Origin: Bradyrhizobium sp. AZCC 1719
Lineage (GTDB): Bacteria; Pseudomonadota; Alphaproteobacteria; Rhizobiales; Xanthobacteraceae
NCBI RefSeq assembly: GCF_036924525.1
Contig: NZ_JAZHRU010000001.1
Coordinates: 1,393,001 to 1,457,000, forward strand
Direction of reading: 5' to 3'
DNA length: 64,000 nucleotides
The position numbers were made by a program, and so were the translations under genes. This document shows, piece after piece, positions 62,905 through 64,000 of this stretch (the first letter of the stretch is position 1; every line of letters starts with the position of its first letter). The notes below the pieces were generated by a model. The model saw only the letters and a list, made by a program, of their open reading frames with translations. It did no database searches and was not told where the DNA came from.

Positions 62905-63984
62905 CTACGCCGCCCACCGGCCGCGATTGTTCTCGGCGAGAATGGGCCGGATCAGCCGGCCAAAACGCTCGGCCTCCTCGTCATGCAGATAGCCGGACAG
63001 GCAGAACGAGTGGCAGCCGGCGTCGATGAATTGCTGCAGCGTATCGGCGCACTGGACGGGATTGCCGACGACGGCAATGCCGGCGCCGGGGCGGACTTTT
63101 GTGATGCCGGTCCACAGATGCGGCAGCAGGAGATCGCCATGCTCGCGGGCGAGCTGCTGCACCCGCTGGTTCGCTTCCGATTTGTTGTACAGCGTTTTCA
63201 TTTCCTGCTTCTGCCGCTCGGTCGCATGCCGCACCAGTTGATCGGCGGCCTCCCAGGCGTCCGCCTCGTTCTCGCGGCAGATCACCTGAAGGCGCATGCC
63301 GAAGCCGATGTCGTTCTCGCGGCCATGCGCGCGCGCCATCTCCCTGATCTCGGCGATATTCGAGGCGATCTTTTCCGGCAGATCGCCCCAGAACAGATGC
63401 ACATCGGAATGTTTGGCCGATATTTCCCAGGCCTGGCGCGAGCCGCCGCCGAGATAGAATTTTGGAAACGGCTGCTGGTGCGGGCGCGGGCGGATGTGCG
63501 CGCCAGACAGTTTGTGAAACTTGCCTTCGAAATTCACCGGCCCGCGCGTCGTCCACAGCGCCTTCAGGATCGAGACTTCCTCTTCCATCAATTCGTAGCG
63601 CGCTTCCTTCGGATAACGGACGCCCTCGCCTTCGACCTCGCTTTCGTTCTGACCGGCGATCAGATTGATGCAGATCCGCCCGCCCGACATTTGGTCGAAG
63701 GTCGAGATCATCTTCGCCAGCAGCACCGGATTGATGTAGCCGGGCCGCGCCGCGATCAGCGGCTTGATCGACGACGAGCGCGCCGCCATGAACGCGCCCG
63801 TGATCCAGGCTTCCCAGCACACGGAACCGACCGGGATCAGGAGATATTCGAAGCCGGCCTTCTCCGCCGCCTGCACCACGCGGTCGCACAGTTCAGGAGA
63901 CCCCGGAATCTGCGCTTCCATCAGGCCATAGGCCGTGGTGTCGCCATGCGTGGGCAGATACCAGCCGAATTCGAGCGGACGCAT
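62905..63984 (-). CDS. LLM-class flavin-dependent oxidoreductase (SsuD-like)
   Basis: A 359-residue luciferase-like monooxygenase starting MRPLEFGWYLPTHGDTTAYG, with GGGAGAAG before the ATG. The segment SGGRICINLIAGQNESEVEG followed by EGVRYPKEARYELMEEEVSI and FYLGGGSRQAWEISAKHSDV is that of alkanesulfonate/FMNH2-dependent monooxygenases. A related reductase gene is not in view. Its upstream region lies beyond the window's right edge. Confidence 0.9.
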   Translation of the reverse strand: MRPLEFGWYLPTHGDTTAYGLMEAQIPGSPELCDRVVQAAEKAGFEYLLIPVGSVCWEAWITGAFMAARSSSIKPLIAARPGYINPVLLAKMISTFDQMSGGRICINLIAGQNESEVEGEGVRYPKEARYELMEEEVSILKALWTTRGPVNFEGKFHKLSGAHIRPRPHQQPFPKFYLGGGSRQAWEISAKHSDVHLFWGDLPEKIASNIAEIREMARAHGRENDIGFGMRLQVICRENEADAWEAADQLVRHATERQKQEMKTLYNKSEANQRVQQLAREHGDLLLPHLWTGITKVRPGAGIAVVGNPVQCADTLQQFIDAGCHSFCLSGYLHDEEAERFGRLIRPILAENNRGRWAA

Positions 63985-64000
63985 GAACGCTTCTCCCTTG

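Overview
The window is a high-GC alphaproteobacterial chromosome segment, most likely from Bradyrhizobium or a close relative (inference). The grounds are a RegS/RegR-type redox two-component pair, a protocatechuate/beta-ketoadipate and shikimate catabolic cluster with a HAAT-family transporter, PHB metabolism genes, MmcB, a GlnD/MutS core, and many intergenic palindromic elements of the kind seen throughout Bradyrhizobiaceae genomes. I see no tRNA, rRNA, CRISPR, prophage or transposase.

Region 1 (1-12.45 kb, all minus strand) is an aromatic/hydroaromatic catabolism block. In transcription order it holds pcaF, pcaH, pcaG, a LysR regulator, a shikimate/quinate dehydrogenase, a periplasmic binding protein, livH, livM, livG, livF, and a fused 3-dehydroshikimate dehydratase (QuiC type). 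A truncated CPA2 antiporter runs off the left edge. The genes fit uptake of shikimate-like compounds, oxidation to 3-dehydroshikimate, dehydration to protocatechuate, ring cleavage by PcaHG and thiolysis by PcaF. The middle steps (pcaB, C, D, I, J) are not in the window.

Region 2 (12.7-29.4 kb) mixes core genes with regulators and small genes: mutS with a small membrane protein, a duplicated-fold membrane protein, an OsmC-like protein, glnD, a repeat mosaic, and a PAS sensor kinase with two response regulators. These are followed by three tiny genes (two Cys-rich proteins and a one-helix peptide), ogt, and two tandem orphan branched-chain-amino-acid-type binding proteins ending in a clear terminator.

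Region 3 (29.5-37.6 kb) is a penicillin-binding protein 1A gene followed by a 5.9 kb segment. This segment carries a membrane protein, two tandem DUF1254/DUF1214 genes, two small secreted proteins and a divergent AraC regulator, and it ends in a second copy of the PBP1A 3' tail. The tail duplication brackets a coherent gene set and suggests an inserted cassette. Operator-like repeats spaced 30 and 31 bp lie just upstream of the AraC gene. I consider this the most interesting part of the window.

Region 4 (37.7-50 kb) holds a YgjP-type metallopeptidase, an intracellular PHB depolymerase, an ABC-2 exporter pair, regS/regR, a SulP transporter, mmcB, a DUF155/RMD1 protein, an MBL hydrolase, a PHB-depolymerase-type esterase and a frameshifted small membrane gene. 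Region 5 (50-64 kb) holds two LLM flavin monooxygenases, a cytochrome P450, a cupin, an SDR, an HWE-type kinase, two c-di-GMP GGDEF-EAL proteins and a cNMP-binding patatin phospholipase. At least seven families of intergenic inverted repeats recur through the window and in one place have become part of a protein's C-terminus.
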